Part shown: in pieces, positions 35,082 to 43,295 of the stretch | Layout of the letters: every line of letters starts with the position of its first letter | How positions within the stretch are numbered: the stretch's first letter is position 1 | Assembly: GCA_015059545.1 (NCBI GenBank) | Contig: SVAG01000003.1 | Location: forward strand, 62,001-126,000 | Direction of reading: 5' to 3' | DNA: 64,000 bases | DNA from: Lactobacillales bacterium | GTDB lineage: Bacteria; Bacillota_I; Bacilli_A; RF39; UBA660 | The notes under the pieces: generated by a model | What the model saw: the letters and a program-made list of their open reading frames with translations, nothing else | Told to the model about the DNA's origin: nothing | The model's database searches: none | Position numbers and translations under genes: made by a program

Positions 35082-36983
35082 ATGAATAATAATTATGAAA
35101 ATAAAGAAAAAACTAAAGAAGAATTAGTTGATAATAATAAGGAAAACAATGAAATTGAAGTAGTAGAATCTAATAATAATCAACCTAATAAGAAAAATAG
35201 TAAAAATATAATTTTTATTATTATAGGTTTAGTTTTAGTTGTTGCTATAGTTTCAATTTTATTAATTAATAACCGTGATAAAGTTAAAAAACAAGAAGCA
35301 AAAGAAAAAGAAGAAACAAAAGAAGAAATTATAGAAGATGAAAATAATGATGAAGATGAAGAAACAATTATAAAAGATACAACAGAAAAAGTAACAAAAA
35401 AATTATATATTGTTAAAGAAAATGAAACAGATTCTGATGATGATTTTTATTATTTAAATGTTCAAGAAACAAGTAATTTAGAACAAGAAGAAGGTTATAA
35501 AAAAGAAATTATAGGTACTTATAATTGTAAAAATGAAAATTGTAAAGATTTAGGTGTTCATAGTAATTATAACAATGTAGTAACTATATATGATGGTGAA
35601 GTTATTGTTTATAATTTTAAATCAAATAAAAAATATAATACTGGAATAAAATTAACACTAGATGAAGAAGGTTCATATGATGAAGTTATTTTATTAGCGG
35701 AAACTGAAAAAAGAATTTATGGTTTATTATTTTCAGAAGATGTAGAAGATGAAAAATCAAAATTTTATATATTTGAAAATGGAAAATTTAGTTTTAAATT
35801 TGAAAAAGATAATTTATCTATGGCAGATCCTTATTTAAGTAAAGGTTATCTAAATTATTTTAAAACAAATGATGAAGAAACAAAATGTACAAGTTCATTA
35901 ATAAATATAAATGACGGAAAAGAATATTTAAAAGTTAACAATAAAAATTATCATTTAGACTATACAACAAATATACCAATGATAGCTGATGGATGTTCGT
36001 ATGATTCAAAAATTAATCTATTAGATGATAATTTTAAACCAATTCTTGATAAATACTATGAACAATTCGAAAATGTTGATGATAATATTTATTTGTATGA
36101 TGAAAAAGGTAAAGAATATTCGATATATAATACAAAAACAAAATCAGTAACTAACAAAAAAACTGATTATGGTGTTTTGAGTTTTTCTAAAGATTATATA
36201 TTAGTAGAAAAAGATGGAAATTTCGCATTAACTGATTATAATAATAAAGTAGTAAAAGAATTTGGGTCAACAAAAAATACATCATTAACACCATTCTTTA
36301 ATTATTATGATGAACATGATGATAAACCAGCAGGAATATATTTTGGTGTACAAGATGAAACAAAAGATGATTATTGTTATGAATATTATTACAATCCAAA
36401 AACAGGAGAATCTAAAAAATTCAATATAGAATGTGGTGGATACGCTAAACCTGTATTATATTTATATCCAACAAAAACTACAGAAGTAACAGTTAATTTT
36501 GAAAAAGAAAATTTATTAACAACAACATATCCAAAATTTGATAAAGAATGGAAAGTAACTGCTCATAAAAATGGAGATTTATATGATAAAAAAGGTAATT
36601 ATTACTATGCATTATATTGGGAAGAAGAAAAAAATCACACAGTAGATTTTAGTGAAGGATTCTATGTTACTGAAGATAATGCAATAACATTCTTAGAGGA
36701 AAAATTAACTTATATTGGTTTAAATGCTAAAGAAAGAAATGAATTTATTATGTATTGGTTACCAATATTAGAAAATAATAAAAAAAGCTTAGTTTATTTT
36801 GAATTAACTGAAGAAAGAGATAGTTATAATAAAATTAAAATTAGTCCAAAACCAGATTCAATGTTAAGAATAGCAATTCATATTAAAAAAGTAGATAAAA
36901 AAATAAATATAAAAGAGCAAAAATTAACTAAATTTAATCGTAGTGGATTTACTGCAGTTGAATGGGGTGGAGTTAAATACTAG
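35082..36983 (+). CDS. Membrane-anchored extracellular protein with conserved C-terminal domain
   Basis: A charged cytoplasmic N-terminus is followed by one membrane helix (IIFIIIGLVLVVAIVSILL, about residues 38-60), an acidic linker, and a large outside part. Residues about 150-445 look like beta-propeller repeats. The last 165 residues form a distinct domain beginning AKPVLYLYPTKTTEVTVNF and ending SGFTAVEWGGVKY, which I have seen as an unnamed domain in proteins of low-GC bacteria and candidate phyla. The start is ambiguous: I use ATG 35082, while GTG 35076 is possible. Length is 633 residues. Confidence 0.7.
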   Translation: MNNNYENKEKTKEELVDNNKENNEIEVVESNNNQPNKKNSKNIIFIIIGLVLVVAIVSILLINNRDKVKKQEAKEKEETKEEIIEDENNDEDEETIIKDTTEKVTKKLYIVKENETDSDDDFYYLNVQETSNLEQEEGYKKEIIGTYNCKNENCKDLGVHSNYNNVVTIYDGEVIVYNFKSNKKYNTGIKLTLDEEGSYDEVILLAETEKRIYGLLFSEDVEDEKSKFYIFENGKFSFKFEKDNLSMADPYLSKGYLNYFKTNDEETKCTSSLININDGKEYLKVNNKNYHLDYTTNIPMIADGCSYDSKINLLDDNFKPILDKYYEQFENVDDNIYLYDEKGKEYSIYNTKTKSVTNKKTDYGVLSFSKDYILVEKDGNFALTDYNNKVVKEFGSTKNTSLTPFFNYYDEHDDKPAGIYFGVQDETKDDYCYEYYYNPKTGESKKFNIECGGYAKPVLYLYPTKTTEVTVNFEKENLLTTTYPKFDKEWKVTAHKNGDLYDKKGNYYYALYWEEEKNHTVDFSEGFYVTEDNAITFLEEKLTYIGLNAKERNEFIMYWLPILENNKKSLVYFELTEERDSYNKIKISPKPDSMLRIAIHIKKVDKKINIKEQKLTKFNRSGFTAVEWGGVKY

Positions 36984-37003
36984 CAATTTGCTAGTATTTA
37001 TTG
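36975..37003 (+). terminator. Terminator-like hairpin
   Basis: AAATACTAGCA (36975-36985), loop ATT, TGCTAGTATTT (36989-36999). The 11-bp stem is perfect but the T-run is short. The stop codon TAG is inside the 5' arm. Confidence 0.7.
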
Positions 37004-37027
37004 TATAATTATAAAAGGAGGAGTAAT

Positions 37028-37417
37028 ATGAAAAAAATAGTTGGAGAATTTAGAGAATTTATCGCAAGAGGAAATGTAATTGATTTAGCAGTTGGGGTTG
37101 TTATAGGATCAGCATTTGGAAAAATAGTAACATCATTAGTAAATGATATATTAATGCCTTTAATAGGTGTAATATTAGGAGGTATTGATTTTACATCATT
37201 ATCATTTAAAATAAATGATGCAGTTATTAAATATGGTTTATTTATCCAAAATATAATTGATTTCTTAATAGTAGCATTCTGTATCTTTATATTAGTTAAA
37301 TTTGTAAATAAATTAACTAGTATTAAGAAAAAGGAAGAAAAGAAAGAAGAAGCAAAAGCTAAATCAGATGAAGTTAAATTACTAGAAGAAATAAGAGATT
37401 TATTAAAGAAAAAATAG
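37028..37417 (+). CDS. mscL: Large-conductance mechanosensitive channel MscL
   Basis: MscL opens under membrane tension and releases solutes during hypo-osmotic shock. The first helix region reads [20 protein letters not shown], the family signature, with [18 protein letters not shown] next. A second helix ([17 protein letters not shown]) and a C-terminal helical bundle ending in [12 protein letters not shown] follow. Length is 129 residues from ATG 37028, which has the strong site AAAGGAGGAG. Confidence 0.96.
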   Translation: MKKIVGEFREFIARGNVIDLAVGVVIGSAFGKIVTSLVNDILMPLIGVILGGIDFTSLSFKINDAVIKYGLFIQNIIDFLIVAFCIFILVKFVNKLTSIKKKEEKKEEAKAKSDEVKLLEEIRDLLKKK

Positions 37418-37436
37418 GCAGTTAATCTGTCTTTTT
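37416..37436 (+). terminator. Weak intrinsic terminator after mscL
   Basis: AGGCAG (37416-37421), loop TTAAT, CTGTCT (37427-37432) with one G-T pair, then four Ts. It overlaps the mscL stop codon. Confidence 0.6.
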
Positions 37437-37486
37437 AATTGTAAAAAATAGATATTTATATTATAATAATACTAGGAGATGAATAT

Positions 37487-37924
37487 ATGTTTGAAATATT
37501 TAATGAAATAGATGAAAATATAGATACTAAAGATATTATAGAAGTATTAAATATAGGTATAAAAAAATTAAATTTAAAAGATATAGAATTTAATGTAATA
37601 CTTACTAATAATGAATATATTCATGAATTAAATAAAGAATATAGAAATATAGATAGAGAAACGGATGTAATTACATTTGCTTTAGAAGATGATTTAAGTT
37701 TTCCTGAAATGGAAAATAGAGTTTTAGGAGATATTTATATAAGTATAGATAAAGCACGCACACAAGCAGAGGAATATGGTCATTCTTTTAAAAGAGAATT
37801 ATGCTTTTTAGCAGTACATGGATTTTTACATTTATTAGGATATGATCATATGGTAGAAGAAGAAGAAAAAATAATGTTTAACTTACAGGAGGAAATTTTA
37901 AATGAAGCCAAAATCACTAGATAG
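37487..37924 (+). CDS. ybeY: Endoribonuclease YbeY (rRNA maturation factor)
   Basis: YbeY is a zinc RNase acting in 16S rRNA 3' maturation and ribosome quality control. The metal motif HGFLHLLGYDH (H-x3-H-x5-H) is present, preceded by YRNIDRETDVITFAL, the UPF0054 signature. Length is 145 residues. It starts the ybeY-dgkA-cdd-era block and overlaps dgkA by 23 nt. The usual upstream neighbour phoH is absent here; mscL is present instead. Confidence 0.96.
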   Translation: MFEIFNEIDENIDTKDIIEVLNIGIKKLNLKDIEFNVILTNNEYIHELNKEYRNIDRETDVITFALEDDLSFPEMENRVLGDIYISIDKARTQAEEYGHSFKRELCFLAVHGFLHLLGYDHMVEEEEKIMFNLQEEILNEAKITR

Positions 37925-38282
37925 AAAAAAATTAAGAAATAGTTTTAAATTTGCTTTAAATGGTATTAAACAATGTATAAATAATGAACAAAATATGTTT
38001 ATTCATTTTACAGTTGCTTCTATAGTAGTAATTGGAGCATTTGTATTTCATATAACTGTTACAGAATGGATGTTATGTTTAGTAATGATTGCACTTGTAT
38101 TTGCTGCAGAACTTATAAATACAAGTATAGAAGCAGTATGTGACTTAGTATCAAAAGAAGAAAATGATTATGTAAAAACCGCTAAAGATACAGCGGCAGG
38201 CGCAGTACTAGTTTTCTCATTTGCTGCATTCTTAATAGGATTAATGGTATTTTTACCTAAAGTATTAGAGGTGATTTTATGA
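37902..38282 (+). CDS. dgkA: Diacylglycerol kinase family protein (undecaprenol kinase type)
   Basis: A small integral membrane kinase; Gram-positive members phosphorylate undecaprenol in the cell wall carrier cycle. The signature EWMLCLVMIALVFAAELINTSIEAVCDL is spread over residues 65-92, with the catalytic Glu within AAELINTSIE and a following KEENDYVKTAKDTAAGAV segment. Three membrane helices are apparent. Length is 126 residues. It overlaps ybeY at its start (site CAGGAGGAAA) and cdd at its end by ATGA. Confidence 0.93.
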   Translation: MKPKSLDRKKLRNSFKFALNGIKQCINNEQNMFIHFTVASIVVIGAFVFHITVTEWMLCLVMIALVFAAELINTSIEAVCDLVSKEENDYVKTAKDTAAGAVLVFSFAAFLIGLMVFLPKVLEVIL

Positions 38283-38665
38283 AAGAAAAATTAAAAAAAT
38301 TATTAGAAAATAGTTATAGTCCATATTCTAAATTTAGAGTAGCTAGCATAGTCGTTATGAAAGATGGCAAAGAATTTAATGGTGTAAATGTCGAAAATGC
38401 TAGCTATGGAGCAGCAGTCTGTGCTGAAAGAACAGCAATTTTATCAGCAATTGCAGCTGGATATAAAAGATATGATTTTGAAGCTCTTTACGTGATGTGT
38501 GATAACGATAAAATAGGTATGTCTTGCTTTGTATGTAGACAAGTAATAAGCGAAATGTTTGAAAAAAACAAATATGTTATTGCAATGAATCCTAGTGGTG
38601 AAGAAGTAAAATATACTGTAGAAGAATTATGCCCATACCCATTTAGTGATGAGGATTTAAAATGA
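38279..38665 (+). CDS. cdd: Cytidine deaminase
   Basis: This enzyme deaminates cytidine and deoxycytidine in pyrimidine salvage. The zinc site is C48-A-E50 in GAAVCAERTAIL, with the remaining Cys ligands in MSCFVCRQVISEM (usually PCGACRQ). Length is 128 residues, normal for the homotetrameric form. It is coupled by 4-nt overlaps to dgkA upstream and era downstream. Confidence 0.95.
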   Translation: MKEKLKKLLENSYSPYSKFRVASIVVMKDGKEFNGVNVENASYGAAVCAERTAILSAIAAGYKRYDFEALYVMCDNDKIGMSCFVCRQVISEMFEKNKYVIAMNPSGEEVKYTVEELCPYPFSDEDLK

Positions 38666-39546
38666 GAAGTGGATTTGTAACACTAGTAGGAAGACCAAAT
38701 GTTGGAAAAAGTACATTACTTAATAGTATAATTGGTACTAAAGTTGCTATTACATCAAATAAACCTCAAACAACACGTAATATAATACAAGGTATTTATA
38801 ATGAAGAAGAAACACAAATAATATTTGTAGATACACCTGGTATTCATAAACCTAATCATAAATTGGGAAATTATTTAAATAAACAAGCTTATTATAGTAT
38901 AAACGATGTAGATGTTATTTTATTTTTAGTAGATGCTAAAGAAGGATTGGGTAGTGGAGATAAATTTATAATTGAAAAATTTAAAGAATTAAATAAACCA
39001 GTTATATTAGTATTAAACAAAATTGATAAATTAACTAGAGATGAAATTTTCTTAAAAATAAATGAATGTAAAGATTTATATCCATTTAGTGATATAGTAC
39101 CAGTATCAGCTTTAAAAAATAATAATACTAAAGAATTAATGAAAGTAATTAAAAATTATTTGACAGATGATATTAAATACTATGATGATAATTATATAAC
39201 TAATAAACCTATTACTTTTACAATAGGAGAAATTATTAGAGAAAAAGTATTTAATTTAACAGATGAAGAAGTACCACATTCACTAACTTGTATAGTAGAA
39301 AATATAGAAAAGAAAAACAACAGTTATTATATAAATGCTGCTATTATAGTAGATAGAGATTCACTTAAAAGAATAATTATTGGTAAACAAGGTAGCATGG
39401 TTAAAAATATAGGTATGAAAGCAAGACCGGAAATAGAAAATTTATTAGGTAAAAAGGTATATTTAGAAATATTTGTTAAAGTAATAAAAAAATGGAGAGA
39501 TAAAGAAAAATATTTACAAGAATTTGGTTTCAATGATTTTGAATAA
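38662..39546 (+). CDS. era: GTPase Era
   Basis: Era binds the 3' end of 16S rRNA and is needed for 30S assembly. GTPase motifs are GRPNVGKST (G1), TTRNIIQG (G2), DTPGIH (G3), NKID (G4) and VSALK (G5). The C-terminal KH domain contains IIIGKQGSMVKNIG. Length is 294 residues. The start overlaps the cdd stop by ATGA. The ybeY-dgkA-cdd-era-recO arrangement supports the call. Confidence 0.98.
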   Translation: MRSGFVTLVGRPNVGKSTLLNSIIGTKVAITSNKPQTTRNIIQGIYNEEETQIIFVDTPGIHKPNHKLGNYLNKQAYYSINDVDVILFLVDAKEGLGSGDKFIIEKFKELNKPVILVLNKIDKLTRDEIFLKINECKDLYPFSDIVPVSALKNNNTKELMKVIKNYLTDDIKYYDDNYITNKPITFTIGEIIREKVFNLTDEEVPHSLTCIVENIEKKNNSYYINAAIIVDRDSLKRIIIGKQGSMVKNIGMKARPEIENLLGKKVYLEIFVKVIKKWRDKEKYLQEFGFNDFE

Positions 39547-39564
39547 AGAAATGGATTTGAAAAA

Positions 39565-39945
39565 ATGATATATGATAGAGAATATAAATATTCATTTATT
39601 AACAAAATAGAATTTGATAATAAATATTTAGGTTGTAAAATAGATGGAAGTAAATATAAAAAATATATATTAGTGTCTTATAAAGATAATAATAAAATTA
39701 AATATATTGATATTCCAAATGAAAGTTATTTATATAAATTTAATAATATAATTAATAATTGTGAGATAGAAGAAATTATTTCAACTTGTATTCATTTTGA
39801 TGCTATGTATGATGAATTGTACTATTTTCATATAAATGACTTATATTTTATTAAATATAAAATGTCTGATGAAGATATGAAATTATTTGGATTAAATAAC
39901 GATAGTAAAAAAATAAAAACAATATTAGAAAAAATGTTTGAATAA
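39565..39945 (+). CDS. Hypothetical protein, 126 residues
   Basis: No family is recognised. The product is rich in Tyr, Lys, Ile and Asp without membrane segments. It opens MIYDREYKYSFINKIEF and contains a beta-rich middle (KYILVSYKDNNKIKYIDI) and a helical C-terminus. It sits 18 nt after era. The ribosome-binding site is poor, so translation may depend on read-through from era. It is an insertion between era and yqzL compared with the usual Bacilli order. Confidence 0.6.
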   Translation: MIYDREYKYSFINKIEFDNKYLGCKIDGSKYKKYILVSYKDNNKIKYIDIPNESYLYKFNNIINNCEIEEIISTCIHFDAMYDELYYFHINDLYFIKYKMSDEDMKLFGLNNDSKKIKTILEKMFE

Positions 39946-39982
39946 AATTAAATATAATCATCATTATTAAATAGGTGATTAT

Positions 39983-40093
39983 ATGAAAAAAGAATTATTA
40001 TGGGATTTATTTAAAAAAACAGGAAAAATAGAATATTATTTAAAATATAAGGAGTTAGATAAAAATGGAAGTAATAGTAGGGAAAACTTATAG
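39983..40093 (+). CDS. yqzL: YqzL-like small protein, 36 residues
   Basis: A short frame begins after AGGTGATTAT. The product MKKELLWDLFKKTGKIEYYL then KYKELDKNG matches the YqzL pattern (W-x-x-F-x-x-TG-x-x-x-x-YL-x-(Y/F)KEL). B. subtilis yqzL lies between era and recO, as here. The last 29 nt overlap the next gene. Function is unknown in the family. Confidence 0.8.
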   Translation: MKKELLWDLFKKTGKIEYYLKYKELDKNGSNSRENL

Positions 40094-40286
40094 ACATTTT
40101 AAAGGAACTTTATATAAAGTAATAGCTATTGCTAAAAACTCTGAAACATTAGAAGACATGGTTGTATATGCTCATGATGATAAGGTCTGGGTAAGACCTT
40201 ATGATATGTTTGTAGAAAAAGTAGATAAAGAAAAATATCCGGATGTAGAACAAGAATATAGATTTGAATTAGTAAGTAGTGATTAA
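40065..40286 (+). CDS. DUF1653 family protein, 73 residues
   Basis: The sequence EVIVGKTYRHFKGTLYKVI, then the VVYAHDDKVWVRPYDMFVEK stretch, fits DUF1653, a small SH3-like beta-barrel of unknown function. The site AAGGAGTTAG supports the start. It overlaps yqzL at its 5' end, and recO begins one base after its stop. I do not know of this family in the standard era-recO interval. Confidence 0.85.
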   Translation: MEVIVGKTYRHFKGTLYKVIAIAKNSETLEDMVVYAHDDKVWVRPYDMFVEKVDKEKYPDVEQEYRFELVSSD

Positions 40287-40287
40287 A

Positions 40288-41016
40288 ATGTTAAAAGATA
40301 TAGATGGTATAGTAATAAGCGAACAAGATTATAAAGAATCAAGTAAAATTATTAAGATAATGACTCGTGATGGAATTATTAGTTTAATAGCAAAAGGTTC
40401 TAGAAAATTAAAAAGTGATCTTAGAAATACTACAACTAAATTAACTTATGGTACATTTAATATGTATTATAAAGAAGATAATTTATCTACATTAAAAGAA
40501 GTAGATATAATAAATTATTTTAAAAATATAAAAAAAGATATAGTAAAGGTGAGTTATGCATCATATTTAATAGAATTAGCAACTCAAGTTATGAAACAAA
40601 ATAATCATTCTGATATATATAGTTTATTAATAAGTTCATTAGAAAAAATAGATGAAAATTTTGATCCTTTAGTTATTACAAATATATTAGAACTTAAATA
40701 TTTAGATTATTTAGGAGTAATGCCTATTATAGATGAATGTAGTCTATGTGGAACTAAAACATCTATTGCAACTATATCAGGTAGAAGTGGTGGTTATGTT
40801 TGTAATAAATGTTTAACAAATGAATTTGTTGTAGATGAAAAAACAATTAAACTTATAAGAATGTTTTGTTATGTAGATATATCTAAAATAAGTAAATTAG
40901 AAATTGGTGATAAAGTAAAAAGTGAAATAAATAATTTCTTAGATGATTATTATGATAAATATACAGGATTATATTTAAAAACAAAAACATTTTTACAAGA
41001 TTTAAATAAGTTTTAG
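40288..41016 (+). CDS. recO: DNA repair protein RecO
   Basis: RecO loads RecA on SSB-coated DNA with RecR. The N-terminal OB-fold reads IDGIVISEQDYKESSKIIKI with the TRDGIISLIAKGSRK segment. The zinc finger has two CxxC pairs: CSLCGTKTS and YVCNKCL. Length is 242 residues from ATG 40288; GTG 40279 in frame is an alternative that would overlap the previous gene. The ribosome-binding site is weak, consistent with translational coupling. Confidence 0.93.
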   Translation: MLKDIDGIVISEQDYKESSKIIKIMTRDGIISLIAKGSRKLKSDLRNTTTKLTYGTFNMYYKEDNLSTLKEVDIINYFKNIKKDIVKVSYASYLIELATQVMKQNNHSDIYSLLISSLEKIDENFDPLVITNILELKYLDYLGVMPIIDECSLCGTKTSIATISGRSGGYVCNKCLTNEFVVDEKTIKLIRMFCYVDISKISKLEIGDKVKSEINNFLDDYYDKYTGLYLKTKTFLQDLNKF

Positions 41017-41025
41017 GAGGTAGTT

Positions 41026-41430
41026 ATGAATTATGTTTATTTGATTTGTCCTTTTGTGGCTTTAATTAGTTGTCAATTAATGAAATCAATAGGAGAACTA
41101 ATAAAATACAAAAAATTTAATGTTTATCGTTTGTTTAATGGTAATGGTGGAATGCCTAGTACTCATACAGCATTTGTTTCTTCAATTACAATGTTAATTG
41201 GTTTTAAATTAGGATTTGAGACTCCTTTATTTGCACTTGCATTTACAACTTCATTTGTAATATCTTATGATGCTATGGGTGTAAGACAAGAAGCTGGAAA
41301 ACATGCAAAAATTATTAACAATTTAATAAATGAAAAAAAATTAAAAGAAGAGTTAGGACATAAAGCTTTAGAAGTAATTGTAGGATATATATATGGTACA
41401 ATAATGGCTTTTCTATTTTATTTAATATAG
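41026..41430 (+). CDS. Divergent PAP2 family membrane protein
   Basis: Members (DUF212, YuiD type) are small membrane proteins related to phosphatidic acid phosphatases. The core reads GNGGMPSTHTAFVSSIT, then YDAMGVRQEAGKHAKIIN and LGHKALEVIVGYIYGT. These match the PAP2-like PSxH and RxxH-type elements. Four helices are expected in 134 residues. The site TAGGAGGTAGT is strong, and the gene lies 9 nt after recO. The lipid substrate is unknown. Confidence 0.88.
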   Translation: MNYVYLICPFVALISCQLMKSIGELIKYKKFNVYRLFNGNGGMPSTHTAFVSSITMLIGFKLGFETPLFALAFTTSFVISYDAMGVRQEAGKHAKIINNLINEKKLKEELGHKALEVIVGYIYGTIMAFLFYLI

Positions 41431-41439
41431 TTAGCATTA

Positions 41440-41468
41440 TTGACATTAAAAATATAATTATGTTATAT
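41440..41468 (+). promoter_or_regulatory. Sigma-A promoter
   Basis: TTGACA (41440-41445), 17-bp spacer ending TG, TTATAT (41463-41468), 26 nt before the start codon at 41495. Confidence 0.65.
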
Positions 41469-41494
41469 TAGAAAAAATATTAAGGAGTGTATGT

Positions 41495-42616
41495 ATGAAT
41501 AAAAAAAATAAAATAATAACTGTAGTTATGGCAATAATTGCTGCAGGATTAATGTATGGTCTTATATATAATAATTTACCAAAAGAAATAGAAAATAAAA
41601 ATTTAAAAGACAACAAAACTAATGAGAAAAATAACATAAAGACAGAACAAAAAGAAGAATCAGAAGAAAATACAAAAGTAGAAGAAAAAACAGAAGAAAC
41701 ACCAAAGAAAGAGGTTGCTGTTGAAGATAAATTTATCAAAAAACAAATAAATAGTAAATATAAAGATGTAAAATTTGTTGTTGGATTTATGAATTTAGAT
41801 AATAATGATGTTACTGATTATTATTCTACAAATGGATTACATGAAAAACTATTAAAATTATTTGATTCAAATGATTTAAAAAAAGCTCAAATCGATGATT
41901 ATATTGTACCTTCATTTTATGATAATGCTAAATTATATTTTGGAATTTATGATAATGAGGAAGAATATGCTGTTCTAACAGGATATGGATATATTGATTT
42001 ATCACAAGAAAATCTAGCTATAGTGAAACTAGATATTGATAAAAAATATCCATTGAATGAAAAATTTGTTGTAAATAATGATTCAATTTATTGGGTTGGA
42101 ACAGGTCAATATAATATATTATATAAATATAATATAAATACAAAAAAAGTTACAACAGTATTAACAGAAAAAGATAATTTAACTAATGATAATTTTACTT
42201 TAGATAAAGATAATAATATTATATATTATATAGAGTCTGTAGATGAAAATAATATAATAATTAAAAGTATTAAAACAAATGTAACAGAAAATAAGAATGT
42301 AACAGAAAAATTAAATTTGACTAAAATGCTTGATCATTATGAAGATGGAAGTTTATTTGCATATGAAAATTATGTTTTTGGAAATCATTTAAATAAAAAA
42401 CGTTTAACTTATTGTAAACCGATGAAAAAAGGTTGCCCTTTTGGTGTAATATTGAGTGAAGATGATAATGCAAATTTAAATATAAAATTCGCAAATTACA
42501 TAAAAAATAATAAGTTATATTTTTATGATGATGAAGGAGATGTTCATGATATATATTCATATGACATAAAAGAATTAGAATATAAACAAGAAGAAGAATA
42601 TATATTAGGTTTCTAA
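41495..42616 (+). CDS. Membrane-anchored extracellular protein, 373 residues
   Basis: One N-terminal membrane helix (IITVVMAIIAAGLMYGLIY) is followed by a Lys/Glu/Thr linker and an extracellular domain of short beta repeats (SIYWVGTGQYNILYKYNINT, NNIIYYIESVDENNIIIKSI) resembling a propeller. I recognise no specific family. The gene is monocistronic with its own promoter, AAGGAGTGT site and terminator. Layout is similar to the 35082 and 44908 genes: one helix, charged or Asn-rich linker, then a repeat domain. Confidence 0.65.
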   Translation: MNKKNKIITVVMAIIAAGLMYGLIYNNLPKEIENKNLKDNKTNEKNNIKTEQKEESEENTKVEEKTEETPKKEVAVEDKFIKKQINSKYKDVKFVVGFMNLDNNDVTDYYSTNGLHEKLLKLFDSNDLKKAQIDDYIVPSFYDNAKLYFGIYDNEEEYAVLTGYGYIDLSQENLAIVKLDIDKKYPLNEKFVVNNDSIYWVGTGQYNILYKYNINTKKVTTVLTEKDNLTNDNFTLDKDNNIIYYIESVDENNIIIKSIKTNVTENKNVTEKLNLTKMLDHYEDGSLFAYENYVFGNHLNKKRLTYCKPMKKGCPFGVILSEDDNANLNIKFANYIKNNKLYFYDDEGDVHDIYSYDIKELEYKQEEEYILGF

Positions 42617-42621
42617 TTATT

Positions 42622-42653
42622 AAAAAATATTGACTTTGAAGTCAATATTTTTT
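42622..42653 (+). terminator. Intrinsic terminator
   Basis: AAAAAATATTGACT (42622-42635), loop TTGA, AGTCAATATTTTTT (42640-42653): a 14-bp stem. Confidence 0.9.
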
Positions 42654-42668
42654 ATAATTTAATTGTAG

Positions 42669-42705
42669 TAGTATTATATACTATTTAAGTAGAAAGAGGG
42701 ATAAT
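42669..42705 (+). promoter_or_regulatory. Promoter region of rubrerythrin with a palindrome over the -10 box
   Basis: TAGTAT-TAT-ATACTA (42669-42683) is a perfect 15-bp dyad that contains the likely -10 TATACT (42677-42682). Its position suits a repressor operator. It is not a clear match to the PerR consensus. Confidence 0.45.
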
Positions 42706-43245
42706 ATGGAATTAAAAGGATCAAAAACAGAACAAAATTTAATGACTGCATTTGCAGGAGAAAGTCAAGCAAGAAATAAATATACTTATTATGCTTCAAA
42801 AGCTAAAAAAGAAGGATTTGTGCAAATTGCTTCAATATTTGAAGAAACAGCTAATAATGAAAAAGAACATGCTAAAATATGGTTTAAATTATTACATAAT
42901 GATGGTGTTCCTTCTACAATTGAAAATTTAAAAGACGCTGCAGAAGGAGAAAACTATGAATGGACAGATATGTATGATAGTTTTGCTAAAACAGCAAAAG
43001 AAGAAGGATTTGATCATATAGCTTATTTATTTACAGAAGTAGGTAAAATAGAAAAAGAACATGAAGAAAGATACAGAAAATTACTTGATAATATTGAATC
43101 AGGTAAAGTATTCGTAAGTGAAGCACCTACAATGTGGATATGTCGTAATTGTGGACATATTCATTATGGAGAAAAAGCTCCTGAAGTTTGTCCAGTGTGT
43201 GCACATCCACAAAGTTATTTTGAAAGAAGAGCAGTTAATTATTAA
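42706..43245 (+). CDS. rbr: Rubrerythrin
   Basis: Rubrerythrin reduces hydrogen peroxide in anaerobes. The N-terminal four-helix diiron domain has the Glu-rich helices [52 protein letters not shown] and [13 protein letters not shown]. The C-terminal rubredoxin domain has CRNCG and CPVCAHP. Length is 179 residues. It is monocistronic. Its presence implies an anaerobe that meets some oxygen. Confidence 0.96.
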   Translation: MELKGSKTEQNLMTAFAGESQARNKYTYYASKAKKEGFVQIASIFEETANNEKEHAKIWFKLLHNDGVPSTIENLKDAAEGENYEWTDMYDSFAKTAKEEGFDHIAYLFTEVGKIEKEHEERYRKLLDNIESGKVFVSEAPTMWICRNCGHIHYGEKAPEVCPVCAHPQSYFERRAVNY

Positions 43246-43256
43246 TTGCTTTTTTT
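43231..43256 (+). terminator. Intrinsic terminator after rubrerythrin
   Basis: GCAGTTAA (43231-43238), loop TTA, TTAATTGC (43242-43249), one G-T pair, then seven Ts. The stop codon is in the 3' arm. Confidence 0.8.
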
Positions 43257-43265
43257 AATATTTAG

Positions 43266-43274
43266 TGATATAAT
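43266..43274 (+). promoter_or_regulatory. Extended -10 promoter of the alpha/beta hydrolase gene
   Basis: TG-A-TATAAT; the start codon is 21 nt downstream, with GAGGCGATGAT as the ribosome-binding site. Confidence 0.6.
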
Positions 43275-43295
43275 TTTTTTTCATGAGGCGATGAT

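Noticed and set aside
42651-42668. PerR box before rubrerythrin (TTATAATTTAATTGTA)
   Set aside because: The second half departs too far from TTATAATNATTATAA; only the separate 15-bp palindrome is kept as a candidate operator.
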